Notes: generated by a model not told the origin, from the sequence alone. Positions 46,209-54,659 are shown, numbered from the stretch's first letter. The stretch is 64,000 bases of DNA from Micromonospora rubida (GCF_009908295.1 NZ_JAAALO010000004.1:790629-854628); one strand, 5' to 3'. Numbers and translations are program-made.

Positions 46209-47809
46209 GCGACACGACCGAGCAGTTGCCGGTGGGAATCGTCGGTGCCGGGCCGGTCGGCCTGGTCACCGCGTTGGGCCTGGCCCACTACGGCGTACCG
46301 GTGGTCATCTTCGAGGAGGACGAGCGGCTGTCGCTGGACACCAAGGCCGGCACCGTCCTCACCCGCACCCTGGAGGTGCTGCACCGGTACGGCGCCCTGG
46401 ACGACGTGCTGGCCGGGTCGCTGCGCATCGACGAGATCGGCGAGCTGGACCGGGCCACCAACACCCAGACGCTCAGCGTCCGGACCGGCGACCTGACCGA
46501 GGACACCCGGTTCCCGTTCATCATCAACATCCCGCAGCACGAGCTGGAGCCGATCCTGCGGCAGCGGCTGGACGCCACCGCCCCCGGCGCGCTGCACATG
46601 GGGCACCGGCTGCTCGACTTCGTCCAGCACCCGGACCGGGTGGACCTGCGGCTGCGTACCGCCGAGGGGGAGCGGACCGTGCCGGTGCGGTACCTGCTGG
46701 CCTGCGACGGCGGCCGGTCCGTCGTCCGGGAGCAGATCGGCGCGGTGGTCGAGGGCGAGACGTACCAGGAGCGGTACATGCTGGTCGACCTGAAGGTCGA
46801 CCTGGACGTGGAGAACCCCCGCGACTACCCGTACCTGGCCTACTTCGGTGACCCGAAGGAATGGATGATCCTGGTCCGCCAGCCGCACTGCTGGCGCTTC
46901 CTCTACCCGCTGCCGGCCGGGCAGGCCGAGCCGAGCCGGGAGGAACTGGTCGACAAGGCACGCCGGTTCATCGGGGACACCAAGACCCTGGAGATCGTCG
47001 GCACCAACATCTACAACGTCCACCAGCGGGTGGCCGACCGGTGGCAGGACGGGCGGGTCTTCCTGCTCGGGGACGCCGCGCACCTGATCACGCCGATGTG
47101 GGCGCTGGGCCTGAACACCGGGGTCCTGGACGCCTCCAACCTGCCCTGGCGGATGGCCTGGGTGCTGCGCGGCTGGGCCGAGGAGAGCCTGCTCGACGGC
47201 TACCAGGTCGAGCAGGAGCCGGTCGCCACCAAGGGCTCCGCGTCGATGGCCGCCGCCGCGCGGGCCTACATGGCCCGGCGGGCGGACGACCCGGGCGTGA
47301 TGACCGCCGGCAACTGGGGCAACGCGTTCACCCGGGCCATGCTCGGGGTACGTCTCGACGTGGACGGCACGGGCGACTGGTCGATGGTCGCCGCCGGGGA
47401 CGAGCCGCTGCCGGTGCTGGCCGGGGCGCGCAGCCCCGACCTGCCGCTGTTCGGCCAGTCCGGCACGGTGCACCTGCACGACCTGGTCGCCGACGCCTTC
47501 GTGGCGCTGTACTTCACCGACCCGCGCCGAGGGCCGGCGCTGCCGCCGCAGGACTCGCCCGCGCTGCGGCACCACGTGGTGAGCCGGTGGGACGCGCCGC
47601 ACGACTCCGGGCTGCGGGACCGGGCGCTGTTCGACCCGGGCGACCGGGTGCGCCGCCGGTTCGGGGTCGCCGACGACACCCTGGTGCTGGTCCGCCCGGA
47701 CGGGCACGTCGCGGCGATCGTCCCGTTCGACCCGGCCACCGGCGTCGACACGGCCGCCCAGCTCTACGCCCGGATCACCGGCTGCCCACCGCCCCGTGAC
47801 CCGGCCTGA
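46205..47809 (+). CDS. FAD-dependent aromatic hydroxylase (MhpA/phenol-hydroxylase type)
   Basis: A 534-residue flavoprotein monooxygenase of the PHBH fold. GIVGAGPVGLVTALGLA (GxGxxG at residues 14-19), the DG motif YLLACDGGRSVVREQIG, and the second FAD motif GRVFLLGDAAHLITP (about residues 284-298) are present. A C-terminal thioredoxin-like domain of about 130 residues (ending ITGCPPP) places it with the larger MhpA/PheA-type enzymes. These use NAD(P)H and O2 to hydroxylate phenolic rings. The region after the GD motif (MWALGLNTG) departs from the common PFGGQGMNTG. Translationally coupled to the SDR. Confidence 0.94.
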   Translation: MSDTTEQLPVGIVGAGPVGLVTALGLAHYGVPVVIFEEDERLSLDTKAGTVLTRTLEVLHRYGALDDVLAGSLRIDEIGELDRATNTQTLSVRTGDLTEDTRFPFIINIPQHELEPILRQRLDATAPGALHMGHRLLDFVQHPDRVDLRLRTAEGERTVPVRYLLACDGGRSVVREQIGAVVEGETYQERYMLVDLKVDLDVENPRDYPYLAYFGDPKEWMILVRQPHCWRFLYPLPAGQAEPSREELVDKARRFIGDTKTLEIVGTNIYNVHQRVADRWQDGRVFLLGDAAHLITPMWALGLNTGVLDASNLPWRMAWVLRGWAEESLLDGYQVEQEPVATKGSASMAAAARAYMARRADDPGVMTAGNWGNAFTRAMLGVRLDVDGTGDWSMVAAGDEPLPVLAGARSPDLPLFGQSGTVHLHDLVADAFVALYFTDPRRGPALPPQDSPALRHHVVSRWDAPHDSGLRDRALFDPGDRVRRRFGVADDTLVLVRPDGHVAAIVPFDPATGVDTAAQLYARITGCPPPRDPA

Positions 47810-47838
47810 CCACCTCCCCGCCTGCGAAAGGGACGACA

Positions 47839-48210
47839 ATGAGTAACTACGGTCACGCGACCGCTCCGGACGGAAGCCAGGTCGAGCTGGGCGCCGTCGG
47901 CCAACGGGTGGTCTTCGAGAACGACCAGGTGCGGGTCTGGGAGATCAGCCTGGAGCCCGGCGAGCAGCAGCCCTGGCACCACCACCTCAACCCGTACCTG
48001 GTGATCGCGCTGGCGGCCGCCGACAACCGGATCGACGCGCTGGCCGGCGGCGACCCGCGGCTGGTGCACGAGGCCGTCGGCGGGGTGGTCTACCGCGCGC
48101 CGGGGGAGGTCCACATGCTCACCAACCACGGCACGACCCGCTACCACAGCCGGCTCGTCGAGCTGAAGTGCCTCGGGGAGAACCTCGTGGCCGGTCAGGG
48201 CGACCAGTGA
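47839..48210 (+). CDS. Cupin-domain protein A
   Basis: A 123-residue single-domain cupin. Metal ligands are probably the His cluster in QQPWHHHLNPYLVIAL and the His in PGEVHMLTNHG. ATG 47839 follows GAAAGGGA. Such small cupins serve as ring-cleavage or diketone-cleaving dioxygenases, isomerases or sensors; the reaction is not decided here. Its stop overlaps the GTG of the second cupin gene (GTGA). Confidence 0.88.
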   Translation: MSNYGHATAPDGSQVELGAVGQRVVFENDQVRVWEISLEPGEQQPWHHHLNPYLVIALAAADNRIDALAGGDPRLVHEAVGGVVYRAPGEVHMLTNHGTTRYHSRLVELKCLGENLVAGQGDQ

Positions 48211-48743
48211 GCGACCTGCCCCCGCTCGTGCCGGCCCCGCCGGTGCCGGCCGGCGTCGACCCGCAGGAGTGGGCCAACAACCTCTCCGAGCCGTCCAACT
48301 ACGGCGGCGAGGCGGCCGACCGGTCGCGGGAGGAACTGGTGCCCGCCCCGGGTGGCGTGGTGCTGGCCCGGTTCCGCGAGATCCTGCTCCAGACCGACGA
48401 GCTGGACTGGGCGGACAAGACGCTCGCCGGCCTCTCGCACAAGGCGCTGTGGCGCGACGACGAGACCGAGGCGTCCATCTCGCTGATCCGGTTCCGCGAG
48501 GGGGCCGGCATCCCGCTGCGCCACTCGCACGCGTCCAACCAGTTCATGTTCTGCCTCAGCGGCCGGTACACCTACGTGCCCACCGGGCTGACCCTCACCC
48601 CGGGCTCCTTCTACTGGAACCCGAAGGGCAGCCTGCACGGGCCCACGCTCGCCGAAGAGGAGAGCGTCCTGCTGGAGATCTACGACGGGCCGCACTACCC
48701 GACGCAGCCGCAGTGGTACACCGATCCGGCGGACGCCCACTAG
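48207..48743 (+). CDS. Cupin-domain protein B (dihydroxyacetophenone-dioxygenase-like)
   Basis: A 178-residue protein. KALWRDDETEASISLIRFREGAGIPL followed by RHSHASNQFMFCLSGRY and GSLHGPTLAEE gives a metal site of His-x-His, Gln in place of the common Glu, and a distal His. The arrangement resembles ChrR/2,4'-dihydroxyacetophenone dioxygenase-type cupins. An N-terminal segment of about 60 residues precedes the cupin. GTG 48207 overlaps the first cupin's stop. A C-C-cleaving dioxygenase is the leading guess. Confidence 0.85.
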   Translation: MSDLPPLVPAPPVPAGVDPQEWANNLSEPSNYGGEAADRSREELVPAPGGVVLARFREILLQTDELDWADKTLAGLSHKALWRDDETEASISLIRFREGAGIPLRHSHASNQFMFCLSGRYTYVPTGLTLTPGSFYWNPKGSLHGPTLAEEESVLLEIYDGPHYPTQPQWYTDPADAH

Positions 48744-48770
48744 CTCCACCCTCGTAAAGAGAGGATGACC

Positions 48771-49181
48771 ATGCCCAAGCAGCAGATCGTTTCCCCCGAG
48801 CTGGCCGTCCCGAACGGTCACTTCGCCCAGGCCACCCAGATCAGGGCGCGGGGCCGGATGGTGTTCGTGTCCGGCATGACCGCCCGCAACCGCTCCGGCG
48901 GGGTCACCGGCGTCGGCGACATCACCGCCCAGACGCACCAGGTCTGCCAGAACCTGCGCGCCGCGATGACGGCCGCCGGCGGAACGCTGGAGGACATCGT
49001 GCGGGTGGACGTCTACGTCCGCAACATGGAGGACTTCAACGCCATCCACGAGGTGCGCCGGCAGTACTTCACGGGTGAGCCGCCGGCCTCGACGATGGTG
49101 GAGGTCTCCAAGTTCGTGAACAAGGACTACCTCATCGAGATCAACGCGATCGGCGTGATCGACGACGGGCAGGACGCCTGA
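48771..49181 (+). CDS. Rid-family (RidA/YjgF-like) deaminase-type protein
   Basis: A 136-residue Rid protein. VFVSGMTARNRSGGVTGVGD, QTHQVCQNLRAAMTAAGGTLEDIVRVDVYVRNMEDF and YLIEINAIG are family marks. The Arg that binds the carboxylate of 2-aminoacrylate in true RidA (in VARLP) is here part of VEVSKFV, so the residue appears to be Lys. This places it outside the housekeeping RidA group and nearer the Rid proteins of catabolic operons, such as 2-aminomuconate deaminases. ATG 48771 is six bases after AGAGG. Its stop overlaps the next start (TGATG). Confidence 0.92.
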   Translation: MPKQQIVSPELAVPNGHFAQATQIRARGRMVFVSGMTARNRSGGVTGVGDITAQTHQVCQNLRAAMTAAGGTLEDIVRVDVYVRNMEDFNAIHEVRRQYFTGEPPASTMVEVSKFVNKDYLIEINAIGVIDDGQDA

Positions 49182-50062
49182 TGAGGCTCGCCAGCGTGCT
49201 CACCGAGGGCGGCCGGCGGATCGGGGTGGTGCACGGCGACACCGTCGCCGTGCTCCCCGCCGAGTTGGGCGAGCTCGACGAGGCGATCCGGGGTGGCGCG
49301 GACGCGTTGGACGCGGTCCGCGTCGCCGCGCGGCAGGTCGCGGCGGTGCCGCTGACCGGGGTCCGGCTCGACGCGCCGCTGCGCCGGTTCAACCGGGACA
49401 TCCTCTGCACGGGCTGGAACTACTGGGACCACTTCGAGGAGTCGCGCGGCAAGCGGGAGGGGCAGGACCCCGCGGAACCCCCCAAGCACCCGACCTTCTT
49501 CACCAAGGGCCCGGACACGGTCGTCGGCCCGTACGACGACATCGCCTACGACCCGCGGATCTCCGCCAAGTGGGACTACGAGGCGGAGGTGGCGCTGGTC
49601 ATCGGCGCGGACTGCCGCTCGGTGAGCGAGGCGGACGCGATGTCGCACGTGGCGGCGTTCTGCGTCGCCAACGACGTGTCGCAGCGTGACCTGCAACGCG
49701 CGCACGGCGGTCAGTGGCTCAAGGGCAAGAGCATCGACGCCACCATGCCGCTCGGGCCGTGGCTGACCACCGCCGACGAGGTGCCGGACCCGGCGGACCT
49801 GCGCATCCGGTGCGAGGTGAACGGCGTGGTGCTCCAGGACGCGTCGACCGCCCAGATGGCTTTCCCATTCGCACGGATCATCGCCGAACTGAGCTGGGGG
49901 ATGACCCTGCGGGCCGGCGACGTGGTGCTCACCGGAACGCCGAGCGGCATCGGGAACGCCCGCGATCCGCAGGTGTTCCTGAACGACGGCGACCTGGTGG
50001 TGACCCGGGTGGAAGGGCTCGGTGAGCTGCGCAACCGAGTACGGCTCACGAAGCTGCACTGA
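49181..50062 (+). CDS. Fumarylacetoacetate-hydrolase-family protein
   Basis: A 293-residue FAH-family enzyme. The Mg-binding carboxylates lie in WDYEAEVALVIGADCRSV and ANDVSQRDLQ. The fold continues with GPWLTTADEVPDP, and it ends with GDVVLTGTPSGIGNARDPQVFL. An N-terminal domain of about 70 residues precedes it. In aromatic catabolism this family includes 4-oxalocrotonate decarboxylases, hydratases and acylpyruvate hydrolases. Here it should process the ring-cleavage product. It closes the run of overlapped genes. Confidence 0.94.
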   Translation: MRLASVLTEGGRRIGVVHGDTVAVLPAELGELDEAIRGGADALDAVRVAARQVAAVPLTGVRLDAPLRRFNRDILCTGWNYWDHFEESRGKREGQDPAEPPKHPTFFTKGPDTVVGPYDDIAYDPRISAKWDYEAEVALVIGADCRSVSEADAMSHVAAFCVANDVSQRDLQRAHGGQWLKGKSIDATMPLGPWLTTADEVPDPADLRIRCEVNGVVLQDASTAQMAFPFARIIAELSWGMTLRAGDVVLTGTPSGIGNARDPQVFLNDGDLVVTRVEGLGELRNRVRLTKLH

Positions 50063-50121
50063 TCCCTGGCGGGTACGGGGCGGCGCAACGTGGCACCGCC
50101 CCGTACCATTCCGCCGCGGCG

Positions 50122-50137
50122 AAATTGGTACCATTTC
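50122..50137. promoter_or_regulatory. GntR-type operator upstream of the regulator gene
   Basis: AAATTGGTACCATTTC contains the palindrome TGGTACCA (50126-50133). A partial copy, GTACCATTCC, lies at 50103-50112. FCD-type GntR proteins bind TTGGT/ACCAA palindromes, so autoregulation of the gene at 50264 is likely. Confidence 0.6.
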
Positions 50138-50263
50138 CAAAGCGCGCCGGTGCGTTTGTGGGATCACCCCGAAACACCCATGAACCAGGATCATGGCCCG
50201 CATGTTCCCGACGACGACGGGACGCGGACGGCATCCACCAGCGGCTTTACCCGGAGGCACACC

Positions 50264-51034
50264 GTGGCAGCAACGCATCGTAGAACCGTCCTGGGTGACG
50301 CCGACGATGACGGTCGGGTCGGTGCCGGTGGAGCCGACGGGCAGCACCGCACCCTCGCCGACTCGGCGACCGCGGTCCTGCACGAGGCGATCCTCACCGG
50401 TCGGCTGCCGGCCGGCACCCCGCTGCGGCTCAACGAGATGGCCGACCTGCTCGGCATGAGCATGAGCCCGGTCCGGGAGTCGATCCGGCGGTTGGCCGCG
50501 ATCGGCCTGGTCGAGGTGGTCCAGCACAAGGGCGCCTGGGTCATGCCGCTGACCGTCGAGGACGCGGTCGACACCCACGAGGCCCGGATCGCCATGGAGA
50601 CGGCGCTGGTCGAGCGGGCGGCGACCCGGTTCACCGCCGCGGACGCCCGGCGGGCCGAGGCGGCACTCGACGAGCACGTCGCCGCGTCCGAGCGCGGCGA
50701 CGCCACGGCTGCCCGCCGGGCGCACACCGATTTCCACTTCACCATCTACCGGGCTGCCGGCTCGCGCTGGCTGCTGCGCGGCCTGGAGCCGGTCTGGGAG
50801 AACAGCGAGCGGTACCGGTTCGCCACGGTCACCCCGACCGGGCAGAACGAGGAGCGGGTCCGGGAGCACCGGGCCATCCTCGACGCGTGCGTGGCGGGGG
50901 ACGTGGCGGCGGCGGTGGCCGCCGTGCGGGTCCACATCCAGCACGCGGCCGACCGGGTGATCGGCAAGATGAACACCGACGCCGCGGAGGTGCCCGCGGC
51001 CCGGGAGCCGGGGCGCGCGCGTACCGGCAGATGA
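50264..51034 (+). CDS. GntR-family (FCD/FadR type) transcriptional regulator
   Basis: A 256-residue regulator. The winged helix contains TLADSATAVLHEAILTGRLPAG and LNEMADLLGMSMSPVRESIRRLAAIGLVEVV. The FCD effector domain follows with its metal/ligand residues in ARIAMETALVERAA, HTDFHFTIYRAAGS and EHRAILDACVAGDVAAAVAAV(R)VHI. GTG 50264 has GGAGG upstream; the frame is open further back but the operator lies there. It is the probable ligand-dependent repressor of the flanking catabolic genes. Confidence 0.93.
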   Translation: MAATHRRTVLGDADDDGRVGAGGADGQHRTLADSATAVLHEAILTGRLPAGTPLRLNEMADLLGMSMSPVRESIRRLAAIGLVEVVQHKGAWVMPLTVEDAVDTHEARIAMETALVERAATRFTAADARRAEAALDEHVAASERGDATAARRAHTDFHFTIYRAAGSRWLLRGLEPVWENSERYRFATVTPTGQNEERVREHRAILDACVAGDVAAAVAAVRVHIQHAADRVIGKMNTDAAEVPAAREPGRARTGR

Positions 51035-51072
51035 CCACCGGCCCCGGTCGACCCAACCGTTAAGGAAGCCCA

Positions 51073-52023
51073 GTGTCCGGCATCGACATGCACGCCCACC
51101 TCGCCCCCGACCTGCGTTCCGCCGAACTTCCCGGGGTCGCGGTCGACGGCGACGGCGCGGCCCTGCTCGGCGGCAAACGGGTCGGCCCGACCGACCTCTA
51201 CCACCCGGACCGGCTCGAGAGCCACCTGGACCGGGCCGGGCTGGACGAGGCGATCGTCAGCGTGCCCCCGCCCTTCTACCGCCAGCGGTTGTCCGCGCCG
51301 GAGGCGACCGCGTGGGTCCGAGCGGTCAACGACGGCCTGCTGGCCGTGGTCGCCGACCGGCCCCGACTCACCCCGCTGGTGTACCTGCCGTTCGAACACC
51401 CCGAGGTGGCGCTCGCCGAGTATGACCGGATCGCCGTCGACGACCGCTGGGCCGGGGTGGTCGGTGCCGCCGGCGGAGACGCCGGACCGCTGGACGGCCC
51501 GGCGCTGCGCCCGCTGTGGCAGCGTCTCGACGCGGACCGGCGCACCCTGCAACTGCATCCCGCGCACTCGGCGGATCCCCGGTTGGAGCCCTACTACCTG
51601 GCCAACCTGCTGGGGAACCCGGTCGAGACGACGGTGGCGGTGGCCCAGCTCGTCTTCGGTGGGGTGCTCGGCGAGCACCCGGGGATCCGGTTCGTGCTGG
51701 TGCACTGCGGCGGTTGCGTGCCGGCGGTGGTCGGTCGCTGGGAGCGCGGGCACACCACCACCCGGCCGGGCGTACCGGTGCTGTCGCCCACCCCGGCCGA
51801 GGCGGTGCGCAGCCTGTACGTCGACAACCTGGCCCATGACCCGGCGGTGGTCGACCTGGCGGTGTCGGTCTTCGGCGCGGACCGGCTGGTGCTCGGCAGT
51901 GACTGGCCGTTCCCGATGGGCGCCGCCGACCCGGCCGCCACGGTGACCCACCGGGGCGGGGACTACGCCCGGCAGGTGGCCACCGACAATGCGGCGCGGG
52001 CCCTGGGACGGGCACCCTGGTGA
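51073..52023 (+). CDS. Amidohydrolase-family protein (ACMSD-like)
   Basis: A 316-residue TIM-barrel amidohydrolase of the amidohydrolase_2 group. Metal ligands are seen as HxH in GIDMHAHLAPD, His in LQLHPAH, His in FVLVHCGG and Asp in LVLGSDWPFPMG. Members of this group include non-oxidative decarboxylases such as 2-amino-3-carboxymuconate-6-semialdehyde decarboxylase and gamma-resorcylate decarboxylase. It lies 38 bases after the GntR gene, as part of the catabolic locus. GTG 51073 has AAGGAAG upstream. Confidence 0.92.
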   Translation: MSGIDMHAHLAPDLRSAELPGVAVDGDGAALLGGKRVGPTDLYHPDRLESHLDRAGLDEAIVSVPPPFYRQRLSAPEATAWVRAVNDGLLAVVADRPRLTPLVYLPFEHPEVALAEYDRIAVDDRWAGVVGAAGGDAGPLDGPALRPLWQRLDADRRTLQLHPAHSADPRLEPYYLANLLGNPVETTVAVAQLVFGGVLGEHPGIRFVLVHCGGCVPAVVGRWERGHTTTRPGVPVLSPTPAEAVRSLYVDNLAHDPAVVDLAVSVFGADRLVLGSDWPFPMGAADPAATVTHRGGDYARQVATDNAARALGRAPW

Positions 52024-52109
52024 TTGTGTGGCCGCGCCGAAGGGTGTGATCGGATACGCCGACAGGTCGAGATGGCAAGCGCTGGCGCTGCCACGGAGGA
52101 GGCGTACCG

Positions 52110-52886
52110 GTGGACGAGACGACGCTGCTGGTCGGTCGCGGCCTGACCAAGCGGTACGACGGGGTGACCGCGTTGGCGGACGTGTCGTTCGAGCTGCGAG
52201 CCGGGGAGATCCTCGGGCTGGTCGGGCCGAACTCAGCCGGCAAGACGACGCTGGTGGACCTGATCTCCGGTGCGCAACCGGCCACCGCCGGTGAGCTGCT
52301 GCTGCGTGGGCAGCGGCTCACCGGACCGGCCTCCCGCCGAACCCGGGTCGGGCTCGGCCGCACCTTCCAGCACCCGCAGTTGGAGCTGCGCCTGAGCGTC
52401 CTGGACAACCTGCTGCTCGGTCGGCACGCGCAACGGCACAACACGCCGTGGCGGAAGATCGCCGGCACGTTCACCGGTGGGGCGCGGCCGCACCGGGCGG
52501 CCGACCGCGAGGGCGTCCGCCAGTTGGCGAATGAACTGGGCATCGGGGGCCTCGACCGCGAGGCAGGCGACCTGGCCCCGAGCGAGCAACGACTCGTCGA
52601 GGTCGGTCGGGCACTGGGCCAGGACCCGGTGGTGCTGCTGCTCGACGAGCCCTTCGCCGGCTCCGACGCGCAGGGCGTGGCCGCTGTCGCCAAGGCGATC
52701 CGGAAGGTCCAGCGGCGGGGCCACGGGGTGATCCTGGTCGACCACAACGTGGAACTGGTCGCCCGACTGGCCGACCGGGTGCTGCTGCTCGACCGGGGCC
52801 GGGTCGCCTTCGACGGCGATCCCCGGGAGTGCCTGGCGAGCCCGCAGATGCGGCAGGTCTACCTCGGCTCGACCGACGCCGACTGA
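52110..52886 (+). CDS. Orphan ABC ATPase, LivG-like with altered signature
   Basis: A 258-residue ATPase of the branched-chain amino acid (LivG) type. Walker A GPNSAGKTTLVDL, the LivG-type GLGRTFQHPQLELRLSVLDNLLLG, Walker B VVLLLDEPFAGSD and the switch LVDHNVELV are good. The signature reads LAPSEQRLVEVGRAL, in which the usual LSxGxQ is lost (no Gly at the third to fourth position). GTG 52110 follows GGAGGAGG. No LivH/M permease, LivF partner or binding protein is adjacent, so either the rest of the transporter is elsewhere or this ATPase has another use. Confidence 0.9.
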   Translation: MDETTLLVGRGLTKRYDGVTALADVSFELRAGEILGLVGPNSAGKTTLVDLISGAQPATAGELLLRGQRLTGPASRRTRVGLGRTFQHPQLELRLSVLDNLLLGRHAQRHNTPWRKIAGTFTGGARPHRAADREGVRQLANELGIGGLDREAGDLAPSEQRLVEVGRALGQDPVVLLLDEPFAGSDAQGVAAVAKAIRKVQRRGHGVILVDHNVELVARLADRVLLLDRGRVAFDGDPRECLASPQMRQVYLGSTDAD

Positions 52887-53405
52887 TCACGCCGGGTGAC
52901 CACACCGACGTCGAGGACCGAGTGGCGGCCGGTGCCGTGACCAACGACGCGCCGGCGGAGCCGACGCCCTGGCGCTGTCCGACGATGACGTGCCACGCCA
53001 GGGGAGGCCAGGGCCCCGGCCAGGTCGTGACGGTCTCCGGCTTGGCAGGCTCCAGGGGAGGCGTGCTGCCGACATCATCGGCTCCTGCCGGGTTGGCCTT
53101 CGCCGGGTCGGCTCCTGCCGGGTCGGCCTACCCTCCGTTGGCCCCTATGGAGCTGCCCCGTTTGTGCTACCGATGGAGCGGGCGCGTAGACGGGGCAGCT
53201 CCATAGGGGCCGAAGGGCAGGTGCCGGCCCATTCGTCAGGCCGCCAACCGACCGTCCGGCGTACGGGGCGGCATGACACGGCATGGCACGGCATCGGGCG
53301 GCATAGGGGCGACCTCCCGGGGCATTCGCGGGAGCCTGCTCGCCACCTCCGTGGCGGCGGGGAGCCGACCGCGCTGGGCCGTCCTCGGCAGCCCTCGGCG
53401 ACGGA
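52887..53405. other. Intergenic region with repeats and a long hairpin
   Basis: No credible gene. It contains short repeats GCTCCTGCCGGGTCGGC (about 53078-53130), the long inverted repeat at 53140-53211, and a CGGCAT-rich patch (about 53265-53305: CGGCATG, CACGGCAT, GGCGGCATA). Genes on both sides converge here. Confidence 0.6.
53140..53211. terminator. Perfect 22-bp inverted repeat, bidirectional terminator-like
   Basis: The arms 53140-53161 and 53190-53211 are exactly complementary, with a 28-base centre. It lies between the converging LivG-like (+) and S8 protease (-) genes, so transcription termination is the simplest reading. The long arms and large loop differ from the other hairpins here. 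Confidence 0.7.
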
Positions 53406-54659
53406 TCAGAACGTCGGAGCCAGGTAGAGGAGCCAGTTGGGTGAGCCGGCGCCCGGGTTGAGCACCGCTGGGTTGGCGACGCCGAACAGGAAGCTCGTCA
53501 CCTGGGCCGGCGTCCACGTCGGGTAGTTGCTCAGCACCCGGGCCGCCGCCCCGGCCACGTGCGGCGCGGCGTGTGAGGTGCCGCTCAGCGACTGCACCGC
53601 CGTGGTCGAGTTGATCCAGGTGGACATGATGCCCACGCCAGGGGCGAAGATGTCCACGCAGGGGCCGTAGTTCGAGAAGCTGGCCCGACTGTCGTTCGAC
53701 TGCGTCGCGGCCACGGTCAGCACGGTCGGCACCGACCCGGGTGAGAAGTTGCAGGCGTTGGCGTTCGAGTTACCGGCAGGGACCGTCACGGTGATGCCGT
53801 CGGCGACGGCGTTGGCCACTGCGGTGTTGAGCGCGTTGTTGAGGGTGGACTGGATCCCGATGTTCGCGACGGCGGGCTGTCCTGCCTGGTGGTCGACGAC
53901 CATCCAGTTGATGCCGCTGATCAGGATCGACAGGGTGCTGGGCAGGACGCAGTCGAACACCTTGACCGCGACCAGCACGACGTCCTTGGCCACCCCGTAC
54001 GTCGTCCCGCCGACGGTTCCGGCGGCATGGGTGCCGTGCCCGCTGCAGTCGTCCGCCGGCAACATGCCGTCGACCGCGTCATAGCCGTAGATCGCCTGAC
54101 CGCCGAAATTCTGGTGCGCGATGTTGATCCCGGAGTCGACGATGTACGCCCTGACTCCGGTGCCCTGGCTGGCGTAACTGTAGGTGCCGCTGAGCCCCAG
54201 CGGCGCGTCGATCCGGTCGAGGTTCCATGGCGCGTTCTGTTGCGTGGTGGCCAACGTGGTCAACCGGTCCTGCTCGACGTGGGCCACCGCCCGGTCGGCG
54301 GCCAGCCGGCGGGCGACCGCCTCCGACGTCCGCACCGAGAAGCCGTTCAGGGCGTCGCCCCAGACCTGGTCCGGGTTCACGCCGTATCGGCCGGCCAGGC
54401 CGCCGACCACGCCGGACACCGTGGTCCGGTCGCCGACCGCGCTCTCCTTGAGCGTGACGATGTAGCTGCCGGGAACCGCCGTCGCGCTGCCGGCGCCCAG
54501 GATCTCACCGATCGCACCTGATGCCGGCCCGGCCGCGGCTGCCGGAGACGCCGGACCGGCGAGCATGGCGGCGGCCAGGGTGGTGGTGGCGAGGACGGCC
54601 ATGGCGGCCAGCCCGGGTCGACGGGTGTGGGTGGAGATCGCCCTGTGGCGGAGTCTCAT
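53406..54659 (-). CDS. Secreted subtilisin-like protease (proteinase K/aqualysin type)
   Basis: A 417-residue preproprotease. A signal peptide (to about residue 45, ending ASPAAAA) precedes an inhibitor I9 propeptide (SYIVTLKESAVGDRTTVSGVV...ARRLAADRAVAHVEQD). The mature S8 domain begins after PWNLDRIDAPLG. Catalytic Asp is in YIVDSGINIAH, His in SGHGTHAAGTVGG, Asn in VPAGNSNANAC and Ser in LSGTSHAAPHVAG. The helix normally containing AxVANMSLGG reads AVANIGIQSTLNN. ATG 54659 gives the proper signal. It lies upstream of, and in the same orientation as, the large secreted repeat protein, but a terminator region and 300 bases separate them. Confidence 0.95.
   Translation of the reverse strand: MRLRHRAISTHTRRPGLAAMAVLATTTLAAAMLAGPASPAAAAGPASGAIGEILGAGSATAVPGSYIVTLKESAVGDRTTVSGVVGGLAGRYGVNPDQVWGDALNGFSVRTSEAVARRLAADRAVAHVEQDRLTTLATTQQNAPWNLDRIDAPLGLSGTYSYASQGTGVRAYIVDSGINIAHQNFGGQAIYGYDAVDGMLPADDCSGHGTHAAGTVGGTTYGVAKDVVLVAVKVFDCVLPSTLSILISGINWMVVDHQAGQPAVANIGIQSTLNNALNTAVANAVADGITVTVPAGNSNANACNFSPGSVPTVLTVAATQSNDSRASFSNYGPCVDIFAPGVGIMSTWINSTTAVQSLSGTSHAAPHVAGAAARVLSNYPTWTPAQVTSFLFGVANPAVLNPGAGSPNWLLYLAPTF

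Noticed and set aside
53140..53211. Inverted repeats as ends of an insertion sequence
   Set aside because: Only 28 bases lie between the arms, with no transposase or target duplication seen.
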